Origin: Luteimonas wenzhouensis
GTDB lineage: Bacteria > Pseudomonadota > Gammaproteobacteria > Xanthomonadales > Xanthomonadaceae
Reading direction: 5' to 3'
Assembly: GCF_007859305.1 (NCBI RefSeq)
Contig: NZ_VOHE01000005.1
Coordinates: 124,001 to 188,000, forward strand
Length of the DNA: 64,000 nt
Shown: one piece after another, positions 45,432-55,692 of the stretch
How positions within the stretch are numbered: position 1 is the first letter of the stretch
Layout of the letters: every line of letters starts with the position of its first letter
Notes under the pieces: generated by a model
The model's database searches: none
Seen by the model: only the letters and a program-made list of their open reading frames with translations
Told to the model about the DNA's origin: nothing
Made by a program: the position numbers and the translations under genes

Positions 45432-46943
45432 ATGGGGCTTGCGCTCGTGCATGGACGCGCGCGCGCCGGCGTGCACGCGCCCGCGGTGACGGTCGAGGTG
45501 CACCTGGGCGGCGGCCTGCCCTCGATGTCGATCGTCGGCCTGCCCGAGGCCGCGGTGCGCGAGGCCAAGGACCGGGTGCGCGCCGCGATCCAGTGCGCGC
45601 AGTTCGAATTCCCGGCGCGCCGGATCACGGTCAACCTCGCCCCGGCCGACCTGCCCAAGGGTGGCGGCCGCTTCGACCTGCCGATCGCGCTGGGGATCCT
45701 CGCCGCCAGCGGCCAGGTCCCGCGTGAGCCGCTGGCCGGCTGCGAATTCCTCGGCGAACTCGGGCTGGCCGGCGAACTGCGCCCGGTCGACGGCGTGCTG
45801 CCGGCGGCGCTGGCCGCCGCCCGCGCCGGGCGGCGCCTGGTGGTCGCCGAGGCCAACGGGCCCGAGGCCGCACTGGCCGCCGGGCTCGAGGCCTGCACCG
45901 CGCGCACCCTGCTCGAGGTCTGTGCCCTGCTCGCCGGCCGCAAGCAGCTGCCCCCGGCGGTGGCGCCGCCGCAGCGCGCGGTCGAGCGCCCGGACATGCG
46001 CGAGGTGCGCGGCCAGGCGCAGGCGCGGCGCGCGCTGGAAATCGCCGCCGCCGGTGGCCACCACCTGCTGCTGTCCGGTCCGCCGGGCTGCGGCAAGACC
46101 CTGCTCGCCACCCGCCTGCCCGGCCTGCTGCCCGAGGCCAGCGAGGCCGAGGCGCTGGAAACCGCCGCGGTGGCCTCGGTCGGCGGGCGCGGGCTGGATC
46201 CGGCCTGCTGGCGCGAACGCCCGTTCCGCGCTCCGCACCACACCGCCAGCGCGATCGCCCTGGCCGGCGGGGGCAGCGACCCGCGTCCGGGCGAGATCTC
46301 GCTCGCCCACAACGGCGTGCTGTTCCTGGACGAGCTGCCCGAATGGGGCCGCGCGGCCCTGGAGGTGCTGCGCGAACCGCTCGAATCGGGTGTGGTCACG
46401 ATCTCGCGCGCCGCACGCCAGGTCGAGTTCCCGGCGCGGTTCCAGCTGGTGGCGGCCATGAACCCGTGTCCCTGCGGCTGGGCCGGCGACCTGTCCGGAC
46501 GCTGCCGCTGCACCGCCGACCAGATCGAGCGCTACCGCGCGCGGATCTCCGGCCCGCTGCTCGACCGCATCGACCTGCACGTCGAGGTGCCGCGGCTGCC
46601 GCCCTCGGAGCTGCGCCCCGACGCGCCGCCCGGCGAATGCAGCGCGTCGATCCGCGCCCGGGTCGAGGCCGCGCGCGAAATCCAGCGCCGCCGTGGCGGC
46701 CGCCCCAACGCGCGACTCTCGCAGGCCGCCACCGCCGAGGCCTGTCGCCTGCGTCCGGCCGACCAGGCCCTGCTCGAACGCGCGGTCGAGTCGCTGTCCC
46801 TGTCGGCGCGCTCCGTGCACCGGATCCTGCGCGTGGCCCGCACCATCGCCGACCTGGCCGGCTGCGACGCCATCGCCACCGCGCACCTCACCGAGGCCCT
46901 GGGCTACCGCCAGCCCTGCGGCCACGACCGCAGGGCCGCCTGA
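45432..46943 (+). CDS. comM: YifB/ComM family AAA+ ATPase (Mg-chelatase-like)
   Basis: A 503-aa helicase-type AAA+ protein. It has the N-terminal Lon-substrate-like domain ([19 protein letters not shown]), Walker [12 protein letters not shown], Walker [11 protein letters not shown], and the C-terminal Mg-chelatase domain with the zinc-type cluster [15 protein letters not shown]. ComM is a hexameric helicase that drives branch migration during natural transformation. It is co-transcribed with ubiK. Confidence 0.95.
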   Translation: MGLALVHGRARAGVHAPAVTVEVHLGGGLPSMSIVGLPEAAVREAKDRVRAAIQCAQFEFPARRITVNLAPADLPKGGGRFDLPIALGILAASGQVPREPLAGCEFLGELGLAGELRPVDGVLPAALAAARAGRRLVVAEANGPEAALAAGLEACTARTLLEVCALLAGRKQLPPAVAPPQRAVERPDMREVRGQAQARRALEIAAAGGHHLLLSGPPGCGKTLLATRLPGLLPEASEAEALETAAVASVGGRGLDPACWRERPFRAPHHTASAIALAGGGSDPRPGEISLAHNGVLFLDELPEWGRAALEVLREPLESGVVTISRAARQVEFPARFQLVAAMNPCPCGWAGDLSGRCRCTADQIERYRARISGPLLDRIDLHVEVPRLPPSELRPDAPPGECSASIRARVEAAREIQRRRGGRPNARLSQAATAEACRLRPADQALLERAVESLSLSARSVHRILRVARTIADLAGCDAIATAHLTEALGYRQPCGHDRRAA

Positions 46944-47035
46944 CCCCGTCGCCGGATCCCGGCCCGGCGGGCCCCTGCGGCAGGCGGGCGGCTTCCGCCG
47001 TATGCTCGGTGCCCCGAACCTGCCCGGAGCCGTCC

Positions 47036-49093
47036 ATGCATCGCCTGCTGCTTGCCTCCGCCGTTGCTCTCGCCCTCGCCGCCGCCGGCGGCACCGCCAC
47101 GGCCGCGCCGGCCTCGCTCGACGAGGTGGAACTGATCCCGCGCGATGCGCTGTTCGGCAACCCCGAGCGCGCCAACGTGCAGATGAGCCCGGACGGCCGC
47201 TACCTGAGCTGGATCGCGCCGCTGGACGGCACGCTCAACGTGTGGGTGGCGCCCGCCGACGATCCGTCCGCGGCGCGCGCGGTGACCCGCGACACCGCGC
47301 GCGGTATCCGCAGTTATTTCTGGTCGTATCTGCCCGACACCCTGCTGTACCTGCGCGACACCGGCGGCGACGAGGACTTCCACCTGTACGCGGTCGACCT
47401 GCGCAGCGGCGCCGCCCGCGACCTGACCTCGTACGGGAAGACCACCGCCCGGGTCGTGGGCGTGAGCAGGCGCCATCCGGGCACCGTGCTGGTGGGCATG
47501 AACGACCGCGACCCGCAGTGGCACGACCTGTACCGGGTCGACCTGGCCAGCGGCGAGCGCACCCTGGTCGAGGAGAACACCGGCCAGATCGGCGAGTACG
47601 TGGCCGACGCCGACTACCGGCTGCGCTTCGCCACCCGCTCGCGCCCCGACGGCGGCATCGACCTGCTGCGCCGCGCCGGCGACGACTGGGAGAAGTACGA
47701 CGAGATCCCGTTCGAGGACGGCCTGAGCACCGGCTACGCCGGCCTCACCGACGACGGCTCCACGCTCTACCTGCGCGAATCGCGCGGGCGCAACACCAGC
47801 GCCCTGTTCGCGATCGACACCGCCACCGGCGAGCGCCGCCTGGTCCACGAGGATGCGCGCGCGGATGTCGGCGGCGGGCTTGCCGATCCGGCCACGGGCG
47901 AAGTGCAGGCGGTGTCGGTCAACTACCTGCGCGAGGAGTGGACGGTGCTCGACGATGCGATCCGCGCCGACCTCGAGCGCATCGCCGCGATCGGGCCGGG
48001 CGAAGCGTCGATCAACACCCGCACCTTGGACGACCGCACCTGGATCGTGGCGTATTCGGCCGCCGAGTCGCCGGTCGAGTACTACCGCTACGACCGCGAC
48101 GGCCACGGCAACGGCGAGCTGACCCACCTGTTCTCCGGCCGCCCGGCGCTGGCCGGCAAGCCGCTGGTGCCGATGTGGCCGCTGGAACTGGAGTCGCGCG
48201 ACGGCAAGACCCTGGTGAGCTACCTCACCCTCCCGGCGCATGCCGACGCCGATGGCGACGGCAAGGCCGACAGCCCGGTGCCGCTGGTGCTGCTGGTGCA
48301 CGGCGGCCCCTGGGCGCGCGATGCCTACGGCTACAGCGGCTGGCAGCAGTGGCTGGCCAACCGCGGCTATGCGGTGCTGAGCGTGAACTACCGCGGCTCG
48401 ACCGGCTTCGGCAAGGACTTCACCAACGCCGGCGACGGGGAGTGGGCGGCCGGCATGCACGACGACCTCATCGACGCGGTGCAGTGGGCGGTCGAGTCGG
48501 GCACCACCACCGCCGACAAGGTCGCGATCATGGGCGGCAGCTACGGCGGCTACGCCACCCTGGTCGGCCTCACCTTCACCCCGGACACCTTCGCCTGCGG
48601 CGTCGACATCGTCGGCCCGGCCAACCTCAATACCCTGCTCTCCACGGTGCCCCCGTACTGGGCCAGCTTCTACAAGCAGCTCGTGCGGCGCATGGGCGAC
48701 CCGGAGACCGAGGAAGGCCGCGCCTGGCTCACCGAACGCTCCCCGCTCACCCGCGTCGACGCGATCCGCAGGCCGCTGCTGATCGGCCAGGGCGCCAACG
48801 ACCCGCGCGTGAAGCAGGACGAGAGCGACCAGATCGTCAACGCGATGACCGCCAAGGGGATCCCGGTCACCTACGTGCTGTTCCCCGACGAAGGCCACGG
48901 CTTCGCCCGCGCCGAGAACAGCAAGGCGTTCAACGCCGTGGCCGAGGGCTTCCTCGCCCAGTGCCTGGGCGGCCGCGCACAGCCGATCGGCGACGACTTC
49001 AACGGCTCGAGCATCACCGTCCCCACCGGCGCCGACGGCGTCCCCGGCCTGGCCGAGGCGCTGCGGTCGCATACCCGGGACGTGCGCCAGTAA
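47036..49093 (+). CDS. Secreted S9 family prolyl oligopeptidase-type peptidase
   Basis: A 685-aa exported peptidase. Signal peptide 1-24, a seven-blade beta-propeller (about 40-400; SPDGRYLSWIAPLDGTLNVW is its first blade) and an alpha/beta-hydrolase domain with oxyanion HGGPW, the nucleophile in GGSYGGY, the Asp in GQGANDPRV and the His in DEGHGFAR. It removes short peptides from oligopeptides (acylaminoacyl or dipeptidyl type). The start is fixed by GGAG and the signal peptide. After the stop, a 10-bp GC hairpin (49106-49128) may act as a terminator but has no T run. Confidence 0.93.
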   Translation: MHRLLLASAVALALAAAGGTATAAPASLDEVELIPRDALFGNPERANVQMSPDGRYLSWIAPLDGTLNVWVAPADDPSAARAVTRDTARGIRSYFWSYLPDTLLYLRDTGGDEDFHLYAVDLRSGAARDLTSYGKTTARVVGVSRRHPGTVLVGMNDRDPQWHDLYRVDLASGERTLVEENTGQIGEYVADADYRLRFATRSRPDGGIDLLRRAGDDWEKYDEIPFEDGLSTGYAGLTDDGSTLYLRESRGRNTSALFAIDTATGERRLVHEDARADVGGGLADPATGEVQAVSVNYLREEWTVLDDAIRADLERIAAIGPGEASINTRTLDDRTWIVAYSAAESPVEYYRYDRDGHGNGELTHLFSGRPALAGKPLVPMWPLELESRDGKTLVSYLTLPAHADADGDGKADSPVPLVLLVHGGPWARDAYGYSGWQQWLANRGYAVLSVNYRGSTGFGKDFTNAGDGEWAAGMHDDLIDAVQWAVESGTTTADKVAIMGGSYGGYATLVGLTFTPDTFACGVDIVGPANLNTLLSTVPPYWASFYKQLVRRMGDPETEEGRAWLTERSPLTRVDAIRRPLLIGQGANDPRVKQDESDQIVNAMTAKGIPVTYVLFPDEGHGFARAENSKAFNAVAEGFLAQCLGGRAQPIGDDFNGSSITVPTGADGVPGLAEALRSHTRDVRQ

Positions 49094-49278
49094 CCGCGCG
49101 TGGCGCGCTCCCCGCGGCGCGGGGAGCGGCCGGCCCGGACGGTGGGCGGACCTCCGGCGTGCGCGTCGCAGGAGCGCATGCGCGAGGGCTTCGTGGCCGG
49201 CGCGCAACGGCCGCCGGGTGAAGGGCCGGTCATACGGCGCTGCCGATTGCGGCCCGCTCCCGGGTCGGCGCGGGCCCT

Positions 49279-51132
49279 TCAGCCTGGCGTCGCGCTGGCC
49301 CCGAATCCCTGCACCAGCTCCGCGTTCTCCACCGCTTTCGAGAACAGGAACCCCTGTGCCCGTTCCACGCCGCAATCGCGCAGGGCGCGCACCTGGGCCT
49401 CGGTCTCGACGCCTTCGGCGACCACGTCCAGGCCGGTGCTGCGGGCCAGGCCGGCGATGGCCTGGACGATGGCCAGGTCGTGCGGGTCGTCGGGCAGGCC
49501 GGCGATGAAGCTGCGGTCGAGCTTGAGCACGTCGATCGGCAGGCGCTTGAGGTGGGACAGCGAGGAATAGCCGGTGCCGAAGTCGTCGAGGGCGATCGAG
49601 ATCCCGAGCTCGCGCAGGCGCTTGAGGGTGTCCACGGCGGTGTCGATGTCCGGCAGCAGCGCGCTCTCGGTCAGCTCCACGCACAGCCGCGACGGCGGCA
49701 GGCCGCTGTCGGCCAGGGCCTGGCGCACGTCGTCCACCAGCGAGGCCTGGGCGAACTGGCGCGCCGACAGGTTCACCCGCAGCCTGGGCGCCGGGCCGTC
49801 CGCGGGCGCGGGCCAGGCCAGGGCCTGGCGGCAGGCTTCGCCCAGCATCCAGCGCCCGATCGGCAGGATCAGGCCGCAGCCTTCGATGATGTCGATGAAC
49901 TCGCACGCCGGGCGGCAGTTGCCGTCGCTGTCGTGCCAGCGCAGCAGGGCCTCGGCCGCGATCCAGCGGCCGCTCGACAGGTCGACCTCGGGCTGGAAAT
50001 GCACCTTGAGCTGGCCCGACTCGAATGCGTCGCGCAGCGCGCGCTCGGTGCGGATGCGCGCGACCAGTTCGCGGTGGCGCCCGGCGTCGAACACCTCGCA
50101 GCGGTGCAGGCGCGAGCTGCGCGCCGTGAGCGCGGCGGTCTCGGCGTTGCGCAGCAGGTTGTCGGCCGATGGCGCCGACAGGTCGCGCGCGAAGGCGATG
50201 CCGGCGGTGACGATGGCGGCGGTGCCGCTGGCGTCGAGCTGGGCCTGGGCCAGGTCGGTGCAGCGCTCGGCGAGTTCCAGGGCCTCGGTCTCGTGCATCG
50301 CCCGGTGCGGCAGCACCGCGAACGCGTTGCCGCGCACGCGCGCGAGCGTGGCGTGTCCGTCGAGCTCTTCGAGCAGGCGCGTCGCGGCCTCGACCAGGAC
50401 CTCGTGGCGGGCGTCGCCCTCGTGCGGCGAAGCGTCCAGGTGCAGGTGGATCACCACCGGCCCGGCCTCGCCACCGGGGATCGGCCGCAGCGCCGCGTGC
50501 ACCAGCTGCACCAGGTGGTCGCGGTTGGGCAGGCTGGTGTGCGGGTCGAACAGTTCGAGGTGGCGCACCTGCCCTTCGAGCCGGCGCCGCCGGTCGATCT
50601 CGTAGGCCATGGCCACGTAGTCGCCGATGCTGCCGGCGAAGGCCTGGTCCTCGGGCGTCCACACCCGGGACGGGCCGACGTGTTCGTGGCAGATCACCCC
50701 GAGCAGCTCGCCGGCCGAGCGCACCGGCGCGTCGAGCAGCGAGCCGATGCCATGCCGCCGCAGGTACTCGCCCAGGCCGTTGCCACCCCCGTCGCGCTCG
50801 ACCGAGGCCATGTTGATCACCCGCACCTCGTCCAGGGCCTGCGAGTAGTCGGCGTCGACGTGCAGGACCATGTCCCGCGGCCGGGAGTGGCGGCCGGTGC
50901 TGCGCTGGTAATGGTGCAGGCAGCTCAGCCGCCGGGCCTCGGGATCGTGCCGCCAGATGTTGACCCGTTCGACGTCAAGGGTCTCGGCCGCGGTCTCGCA
51001 GATCACCGCGAAGGCATCCTCGAGCGAGCAGGCGTCCTGCCAGACCCGGCGCGCCAGCGACACCAGCGCCTGGTTGTGGCGCCGGGCCCAGGCTCCGCGT
51101 TCGCGCACACTCGCCTGTACTTCGGGTGACAT
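49279..51132 (-). CDS. GAF/degenerate GGDEF/EAL cyclic-di-GMP protein
   Basis: A 617-aa cytoplasmic protein with three domains: GAF (about 15-180), a GGDEF fold whose signature reads RGNAF and so should not make c-di-GMP, and a C-terminal EAL domain with intact catalytic motifs (AEALLRW, ELTESALL, DDFGTGYSSL, KLDRSFI, AEGVET). It is likely a phosphodiesterase that breaks down c-di-GMP in response to a ligand at the GAF domain; the GGDEF part may bind GTP as an allosteric site. ATG 51132 has AGGGGAGG 5 nt upstream. Divergent from the indolepyruvate oxidoreductase. Confidence 0.92.
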   Translation of the reverse strand: MSPEVQASVRERGAWARRHNQALVSLARRVWQDACSLEDAFAVICETAAETLDVERVNIWRHDPEARRLSCLHHYQRSTGRHSRPRDMVLHVDADYSQALDEVRVINMASVERDGGGNGLGEYLRRHGIGSLLDAPVRSAGELLGVICHEHVGPSRVWTPEDQAFAGSIGDYVAMAYEIDRRRRLEGQVRHLELFDPHTSLPNRDHLVQLVHAALRPIPGGEAGPVVIHLHLDASPHEGDARHEVLVEAATRLLEELDGHATLARVRGNAFAVLPHRAMHETEALELAERCTDLAQAQLDASGTAAIVTAGIAFARDLSAPSADNLLRNAETAALTARSSRLHRCEVFDAGRHRELVARIRTERALRDAFESGQLKVHFQPEVDLSSGRWIAAEALLRWHDSDGNCRPACEFIDIIEGCGLILPIGRWMLGEACRQALAWPAPADGPAPRLRVNLSARQFAQASLVDDVRQALADSGLPPSRLCVELTESALLPDIDTAVDTLKRLRELGISIALDDFGTGYSSLSHLKRLPIDVLKLDRSFIAGLPDDPHDLAIVQAIAGLARSTGLDVVAEGVETEAQVRALRDCGVERAQGFLFSKAVENAELVQGFGASATPG

Positions 51133-51236
51133 CGGCCTCCCCTTGGCCCCGGCTGGCGCCGGTCCAGCCCCCGTGGGTGTTTGTTGTATACCCCTCACGG
51201 GGTCCGCGGCAAACCTGGGTCCCGGGATGCCACTGT

Positions 51237-51242
51237 TACAAT
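51237..51242 (+). promoter_or_regulatory. Candidate -10 box of the indolepyruvate oxidoreductase gene
   Basis: TACAAT lies 57 nt before the ATG at 51300, in an unusually AT-rich 30-bp patch of the divergent region. The same region holds TTGTATAC at 51184-51191, which could serve the EAL gene on the other strand. Confidence 0.35.
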
Positions 51243-51299
51243 TGAGACTATCTATCAGGACCGGCGGCGATCCCCGCGCCGCCCGCCAAGCGAGCTTCC

Positions 51300-54200
51300 A
51301 TGACCAGCACCGCCGAACTCTCGTCCCCCGCCTCGGCCCATACCGGACTGACCCGGGGTGTGACCGACCCCGACTACACCCTCGACCACAAGTACACCCG
51401 CACCCGGGGGCGGATCTACCTGTCGGGCGTGCAGGCGCTGGTGCGGCTGCCACTGATGCAGCGGCTGCGCGACCAGGCCGCGGGGCTGGACACCGGCGGC
51501 TTCATCTCCGGCTACCGCGGTTCGCCGCTGGGCGGCTTCGACCTGGAGCTGTGGCGCGCGCGCAAGTACCTCGAGCAGGCGAACGTGAAGTTCCAGCCCG
51601 GCCTCAACGAGGACCTGGGCGCGACCATGGTCTGGGGCACCCAGCAGACCAACCTGTTCCCCGGCGCCAAGGTCGATGGCGTCTACGCCATGTGGTACGG
51701 CAAGGGCCCGGGCGTGGACCGCTGCGGCGACGTGTTCAAGCACGGCAACGCCGCCGGCACCTCGAAGCACGGCGGCGTGCTGGCGCTGGCCGCCGACGAC
51801 CACGCCTGCCGTTCGTCCACCCTGCCGCACGGCAGCGAGGGCGAGTTCACCAGCGCGATGATGCCGATCCTCAACCCGGCCGGCGTCCAGGACATCCTCG
51901 ACATGGGCCTGGTCGGCTGGGCGATGAGCCGCTACACCGGGCGCTGGGTGGGCTTCAAGACCATCGCCGAGACCGTGGAGTCGTCCGCGTCGGTGGACGT
52001 GGACCCGCTGGCGCTGCAGATCGTCACGCCGGAGGACTTCGAACTGCCACCGGGCGGGCTCAACATCCGCTGGCCGGATCCGCCGCTCGACCAGGAGATG
52101 CGCCTGCACCGCTACGCGGTCAAGGCGGCGCAGGCCTTCGCCCGCGCCAACCGCATCGACAGGATGGTGATCGACACGCCCGACGCCTGCCTGGGCATCG
52201 TCACCACCGGCAAGAGCTACCTGGACGTGCTGCAGGCGCTGGAGTACCTCGGCCTCGACGCCGACCGCTGCCGCGAGCTGGGCATCCGCGTCTACAAGAT
52301 CGGCATGACCTGGCCGCTCGAGCCGCTGGGCATCCGCGCCTTCGCCCGCGGCCTGCGCGACATCCTCGTGGTCGAGGAGAAGCACGCCTTCATCGAGAGC
52401 CAGATGAAGGAGCTGTTCTACAACTTCGAGGGCGACCGCCCCTCGATCGTCGGCAAGTACGACGAGGAGGGCAACTGGATCCTGCCCTCCACCGGCGAGC
52501 TGACCCCGGCCACCATCGCCGGCGTGATCGCGCGGCGGCTGATGAAGTTCGTGCCCCAGGGCAGCCGCGACACCGCGCACATCCGCGAGGTGCTGCGCTG
52601 GATGGAGCTCAAGGAGGGCGAGCTGGCCCTGCCGCGCGCGCAGTTCCCGCGGGTACCGCACTACTGCTCGGGCTGCCCGCACAACACCTCGACCGTGGTC
52701 CCGGAGGGCTCGCGCGCGCTGGGCGGCATCGGCTGCCACTACATGGTCACGTGGATGGACCGCAGCACCGACACCTTCACCCAGATGGGCGGCGAGGGCG
52801 TCACCTGGTGCGGGCAGGCCGCGTTCACCGACACCCCGCACGTGTTCCAGAACCTGGGCGACGGCACCTATTTCCACTCCGGCTCGCTGGCGATCCGCCA
52901 GGCGATCGCGGCCGGGGTCAACATCACCTACAAGATCCTCTACAACGACGCGGTGGCGATGACCGGCGGGCAGCCGGTCGACGGCGTGCTGAGCGTGCCG
53001 CAGATCGCCCACCAGGTGCGCAGCGAGGGCGTGCATACGATCGTCGTGGTCAGCGACGACATCGGCAAGTGGCGCGACCGCTCGATCTTCCCCGCCGGCA
53101 CCGAGTTCGAGGACCGCAGCCAGCTCGACGCGGTGCAGCGCCGGCTGCGCGAGGTCAAGGGCGTGAGCGTGCTGATCTACGACCAGGTCTGCGCCACCGA
53201 GAAGCGCCGCCGGCGCAAGCGCGGCCGGATGCCCGACCCGCCCAGGCGCGTATTCATCAACACCCTGGTGTGCGAAGGTTGCGGCGACTGCGGGAAGAAG
53301 AGCTTCTGCGTCTCGGTGCTGCCGAAGGACACCGAGTACGGGCGCAAGCGCGAGATCGACCAGAGCAACTGCAACAAGGACTACCGCTGCGTCGAGGGCT
53401 TCTGCCCGAGCTTCGTCACGGTGCACGGCGGCAGGCCGCGCAAGGGCGACAAGGCGGCGACCGCGGCGCGCCTGGCCAGCCTGCCGCCGCCGGTGTTCGC
53501 CAGCGACCTGTCGCAGCCCTGGAACATCCTGATCACCGGCGTCGGCGGCACCGGCGTGGTCACCATCGGCGCGCTGCTGGGCATGGCCGGCCATCTCGAG
53601 GGCCTGGGCTCGACCGTGCTCGACCAGACCGGCCTGGCGCAGAAGGGCGGCGCGGTGACCACCCACATCCGCATCGCGCGCACGCCGCGGGACATCCACG
53701 CGGTGCGCATCGCCGCCGGCGAGGCCGACCTGGTGCTCGGCTGCGACATGGTGGTGGTCAACGACTACTGGGCGCTGTCCAAGATCCGCGCCGGCCGCTC
53801 CCACGTGGTGCTCAACACCTGGGAGGCCATGCCGGGCACCTTCACCACGCGCCCGGACATGGAGTTCCCGGCCGCCGACATCATCCAGGCGGTGCGCCAG
53901 GCGCTGGGCGGCGAGTCGCCGCTGCAGATCGACGCCACCGAGCTCGCCACCGCGCTGATGGGCGACGCGATCGCCACCAACCTGTTCATGCTCGGCTATG
54001 CCTGGCAGCGCGGGCTGGTGCCGCTGTCGCTGGACTCGCTGATGCGCGCGGTGGAACTCAACGGCGCGGCGGTGGAGATGAACAAGACCGCGTTTGCCTG
54101 GGGCCGGCTGGCGGCGATCGATCCGGAGGCGGTGTACGAGGCCGCGGGCGTCGTGCGCAACGCGCCCACCGCGGCCGAGGACACGCCGTCGCAGCTGCAG

Positions 54201-55007
54201 TCGCTGCCGCCGGGCGAGTGGGAGAGCACCGAGTGGGGCGCGACCAGCGCGCCGCGCGCGCTGCGCGCCGGCGACGAACTGCGCCACGTGCCGCCGCACG
54301 CCGGCACCGACGCGGTCGCGTTCCTGCCCCTCGACGACCTGCGCCTGTCGCGCTCGCTCGACGAACTGATCGCGCGCCGGGTCGAGTTCCTCACCGAGTA
54401 CCAGGACGCCAGGTACGCGAAGCGGTATTCGGACTTCGTCGCCCGCGTGCGCGAGGCCGAGCGCACCCGCGCGCCGGGCTCGACCGACCTGTCCGAGGCG
54501 GTGGCGCGCTACTTCTTCAAGCTCATGGCCTACAAGGACGAGTACGAGGTGGCGCGGCTGTACACCAGCGGCGAGTTCATGCGCCGGCTCGAGCAGCAGT
54601 TCGACGGCGACTACCGGCTGCACTTCCACCTCGCCCCGCCGCTGCTGGCCAGGCGCAACGAGAAGGGCGAACTGGTCAAGCGCGAGTACGGCCCGTGGAT
54701 GCTGAAGGCCTTCGGCCTGCTGGCGAAGCTGCGGTTCCTGCGCGGTGGCCCGTTCGACGTGTTCGGCCGCACCGCCGAGCGGCGCATGGAGCGCCAGCTG
54801 ATCGACGACTACGAGCGCACCATCGGCGGGCTGCTGGACCGGCTCGACGGCGGCAACGTCGGCCTCGCGGCCGAGATCGCCAGCATCCCCGAGCAGATCC
54901 GCGGCTACGGCCACGTCAAGGAAGCGCACCTGCACCAGGCCAAGGCCCGCGAAGCCGAACTGCTGCGCGAATGGAACAATCCGCTCAGGATCGTGCAGGC
55001 GGCTTGA
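51300..55007 (+). CDS. Fused indolepyruvate:ferredoxin oxidoreductase (IorA-IorB type)
   Basis: A 1235-aa single-chain 2-oxoacid oxidoreductase. Order: pyrimidine/core domain (FISGYRGSPLGGFD), TPP-binding domain (CSGCPHNTSTVVPEG, GIGCHYM, GGEGVTWCGQ, LGDGTYFHSG), a ferredoxin-like cluster region (CEGCGDCGKKSFC, CNKDYRCVEGFC) and the gamma domain (GVGGTGVVTIGALLGMA, QTGLAQKGGAVTTH). It oxidatively decarboxylates aryl pyruvates from Trp, Phe and Tyr breakdown to aryl acetyl-CoA with ferredoxin. The fused, oxygen-tolerant form is usual in proteobacteria. Followed 20 bp later by a frameshifted membrane-protein gene. Confidence 0.93.
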   Translation: MTSTAELSSPASAHTGLTRGVTDPDYTLDHKYTRTRGRIYLSGVQALVRLPLMQRLRDQAAGLDTGGFISGYRGSPLGGFDLELWRARKYLEQANVKFQPGLNEDLGATMVWGTQQTNLFPGAKVDGVYAMWYGKGPGVDRCGDVFKHGNAAGTSKHGGVLALAADDHACRSSTLPHGSEGEFTSAMMPILNPAGVQDILDMGLVGWAMSRYTGRWVGFKTIAETVESSASVDVDPLALQIVTPEDFELPPGGLNIRWPDPPLDQEMRLHRYAVKAAQAFARANRIDRMVIDTPDACLGIVTTGKSYLDVLQALEYLGLDADRCRELGIRVYKIGMTWPLEPLGIRAFARGLRDILVVEEKHAFIESQMKELFYNFEGDRPSIVGKYDEEGNWILPSTGELTPATIAGVIARRLMKFVPQGSRDTAHIREVLRWMELKEGELALPRAQFPRVPHYCSGCPHNTSTVVPEGSRALGGIGCHYMVTWMDRSTDTFTQMGGEGVTWCGQAAFTDTPHVFQNLGDGTYFHSGSLAIRQAIAAGVNITYKILYNDAVAMTGGQPVDGVLSVPQIAHQVRSEGVHTIVVVSDDIGKWRDRSIFPAGTEFEDRSQLDAVQRRLREVKGVSVLIYDQVCATEKRRRRKRGRMPDPPRRVFINTLVCEGCGDCGKKSFCVSVLPKDTEYGRKREIDQSNCNKDYRCVEGFCPSFVTVHGGRPRKGDKAATAARLASLPPPVFASDLSQPWNILITGVGGTGVVTIGALLGMAGHLEGLGSTVLDQTGLAQKGGAVTTHIRIARTPRDIHAVRIAAGEADLVLGCDMVVVNDYWALSKIRAGRSHVVLNTWEAMPGTFTTRPDMEFPAADIIQAVRQALGGESPLQIDATELATALMGDAIATNLFMLGYAWQRGLVPLSLDSLMRAVELNGAAVEMNKTAFAWGRLAAIDPEAVYEAAGVVRNAPTAAEDTPSQLQSLPPGEWESTEWGATSAPRALRAGDELRHVPPHAGTDAVAFLPLDDLRLSRSLDELIARRVEFLTEYQDARYAKRYSDFVARVREAERTRAPGSTDLSEAVARYFFKLMAYKDEYEVARLYTSGEFMRRLEQQFDGDYRLHFHLAPPLLARRNEKGELVKREYGPWMLKAFGLLAKLRFLRGGPFDVFGRTAERRMERQLIDDYERTIGGLLDRLDGGNVGLAAEIASIPEQIRGYGHVKEAHLHQAKAREAELLREWNNPLRIVQAA

Positions 55008-55027
55008 ACCAGAGGAGGCGTGCAGCG

Positions 55028-55680
55028 ATGACCACGGAACCGGACGTACCGCCGCCTCCCGCCCCACCGCCCCACCGCCCCAGGCACCGCCGCCTCCGGC
55101 CGCCGCGCCCTCCGCGCGCGGCGGCCGCTTCGAGCTGGTGGTGGGCGCCAGCGCCATCCTGCTCTCGGTGGTCTCGCTGTTCGTGGCGATCAGCGCCAAC
55201 CGCACCCAGGAGCGGATGCTGGCCGCCAGCATCTGGCCCTCGCTGCTGTTCAGCACCAGCAATACCGCGCCCGACGGCGCGCCCCAGCTCGGCATCGACC
55301 TGCTCAACCGCGGTACCGGGCCGGCGCGCGTGCGCTGGCTGGAGATGTACTACCGCGATGCCCCGCTGGCCGACTGGCGCGAGCTGCTGCGGCGGTGCTG
55401 CGCATCCTCGCCCGCCCAGGTCGAGGAGGTGTACGGGATCAGCAGCGGCGTGCAGAACCGCGTGCTGGGCGCGGACGAGTGGGTGCGGATGCTGCAGATC
55501 CAGCCCGAGGACGCGCCCGACGCGATCTGGAAGGCACTCGACCGGGAGCGCCACAACGTGCGCATGCGCGCCTGCTACTGCTCGGTGCTCGACGACTGCT
55601 GGCTGTTCGACAGCGGGCGCGAGGATCCGGAGCCGGTCAAGCGCTGCCCGGCCCCCGGTCCGGTGCTCTGGCGCGGCTGA
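55028..55680 (+). pseudogene. Small membrane protein gene, frameshifted by an extra 8-bp repeat unit
   Basis: A strong AGAGGAGG site leads to ATG 55028, which encodes MTTEPDVPPPPAPPP; but the body (membrane helix GASAILLSVVSLFVAISANRT, then a ~140-residue soluble domain with a Cys pair and YYRDAPLADWRELL) is in another frame. Three perfect copies of CCGCCCCA lie at 55059-55082; removing one rejoins the two frames exactly and gives 214 aa. A pipeline might start instead at GTG 55138. Function unknown; probably an inner-membrane protein with an outward soluble domain, co-transcribed with the oxidoreductase gene. Confidence 0.75.
55059..55082. repeat. Tandem repeat CCGCCCCA x3 (frame-determining)
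   Basis: Three perfect head-to-tail copies of an 8-bp unit within the Pro-rich start of the membrane protein gene. Because 8 is not a multiple of 3, gain or loss of one unit switches the reading frame. Two copies would restore the gene. Confidence 0.9.
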
Positions 55681-55692
55681 GGCCGCGCCGGG

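Noticed and set aside
49106..49128. GC hairpin after the S9 peptidase gene as a terminator
   Set aside because: The 10-bp stem is real, but no T run follows, so intrinsic termination cannot be claimed.
46904..50662. 1252-codon open frame on the minus strand opposite the S9 peptidase gene
   Set aside because: No motif and a biased composition; it covers two real genes in other frames.
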